NCBI RefSeq assembly: GCF_000385175.1
Contig: NZ_ARQJ01000014.1
Location: forward strand, 1 to 41,669
Length of the DNA stretch: 41,669 nucleotides
Direction: 5' to 3'
From: Salinicoccus albus DSM 19776
GTDB taxonomy: Bacteria > Bacillota > Bacilli > Staphylococcales > Salinicoccaceae
Shown in pieces: positions 41,423-41,669 of the stretch (position 1 is the stretch's first letter; every line of letters starts with the position of its first letter). The notes under the pieces are model-generated. The model did no database searches. It was not told the origin of the DNA and worked only from the letters and a program-made list of their open reading frames with translations. Both the position numbers and the translations under genes were made by a program.

Positions 41423-41669
41423 ATCGAGTAGGGTAAGATAGCCTTACCCTCTCACACCACCGGACGTACGGTTCCGTATACGGCGGTTCAATTCACGTTG
41501 TTAACTATTAATAGTATTATAATATTCTAGACAGTTAACTAGCCCGGCTTGGGCTAGTTTTTCTTTTGATATAGCTCTTTTAAGACACGTTTTCGTAGCG
41601 ACCCAAATATATCTGTCACCGCAATATGCGGTCAGTCTGGCTAAATCCTTTCCTATGCCGAGCTTCTTT
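41423..41669 (-). mobile_element. 3' part of a group II intron (bacterial class C type), cut by the window edge
   Basis: On the minus strand, 41489 to 41448 reads as intron domain V: it opens with GAACCGCCGTATACGG, then ACCGTACG, and closes with GGTGGTGTGAGAGG. Domain VI follows as a small hairpin (GGTAAGG...CTTACC), and the element ends in CTACTCGAT near 41423. The GAACCGCC form of domain V is typical of class C introns, which insert behind terminators. The 5' exon and most of the intron lie beyond the window. Confidence 0.88.
41501..41669 (-). CDS. ltrA: C-terminal end of a group II intron reverse transcriptase/maturase (partial)
   Basis: The frame entering from the window edge encodes about 55 residues ending at TAA 41501-41503: KKLGIGKDLARLTAYCGDRY, then WVATKTCLKRAISKEKLAQA and a tail with LVNCLEYYNT. 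This matches the end of LtrA-type maturases, where a YW-x-x-x-x-T motif is followed by alternating ALxxAIxxxxLxxxGL and LLDYY. The stop lies 12 bases before domain V, as expected for an ORF in intron domain IV. The reverse transcriptase domain itself is outside the window. Confidence 0.85.
   Translation of the reverse strand, partial: KKLGIGKDLARLTAYCGDRYIWVATKTCLKRAISKEKLAQAGLVNCLEYYNTINS

Overview
The window reads as chromosome of a salt-tolerant, moderately low-GC Bacillota. Gene content and protein style (mhqRED quinone-stress operon with its operator, S-box riboswitches, ectoine synthesis, a Bacillus-type glutamine synthetase, many Na+-coupled transporters) point to a halophilic Staphylococcaceae relative such as Salinicoccus or Jeotgalicoccus. 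That placement is an inference from gene content; there is no rRNA or other marker gene in the window.

Layout. 1-448: a 41-bp tandem repeat array. 449-3801: a DsbA-like protein, a SAM-riboswitch-controlled NhaC-family transporter (probable methionine uptake) and an M20 amidohydrolase. 4000-7451: two paralogous sarcosine-oxidase-type flavoenzymes flanking a LysR regulator, with near-identical promoter architecture. 7567-10842: an operon read leftwards from a second SAM riboswitch, encoding a flavin monooxygenase, an SSS symporter and a 32-residue membrane peptide; it looks like an uptake-and-oxidation unit for an organosulfur compound. 10941-15989: metallo-hydrolase, small membrane protein, mhqD-mhqE-mhqR, glutamine synthetase. 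16023-18621: an M20 amidohydrolase with a pair of uncharacterised membrane proteins. 18845-21230: ectABC for ectoine. 21263-26282: hydrolases, an SDR, a SnoaL-like protein, a UspA protein and two broken genes.

26448-36280 is the most distinctive part. It holds a divergent sigma-54 factor (RpoN), a PAS-AAA+-Fis enhancer-binding protein, and two divergent operons that together look like a trans-4-hydroxy-L-proline degradation pathway: 2-epimerase, D-hydroxyproline dehydrogenase subunits, DapA-family deaminase and an NhaC-type carrier. Both operons are preceded by nearly identical sigma-54-like promoters (CTGGCAyATAwwTTTCTTA) whose -12 element departs from the usual TTGC. Inside the operon sits a degenerate proline-racemase homologue that has lost both catalytic cysteines. 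The factor, its activator, its promoters and the regulated genes thus form a nearly self-contained module; only the last dehydrogenase step (2-oxoglutarate semialdehyde to 2-oxoglutarate) is missing.

36376-41308: an AGCS amino-acid symporter, diaminopropionate ammonia-lyase, an SDR, and a membrane-anchored coiled-coil protein. 41423-41669: the 3' end of a group II intron (domain V, domain VI and the maturase C-terminus), cut by the window edge.
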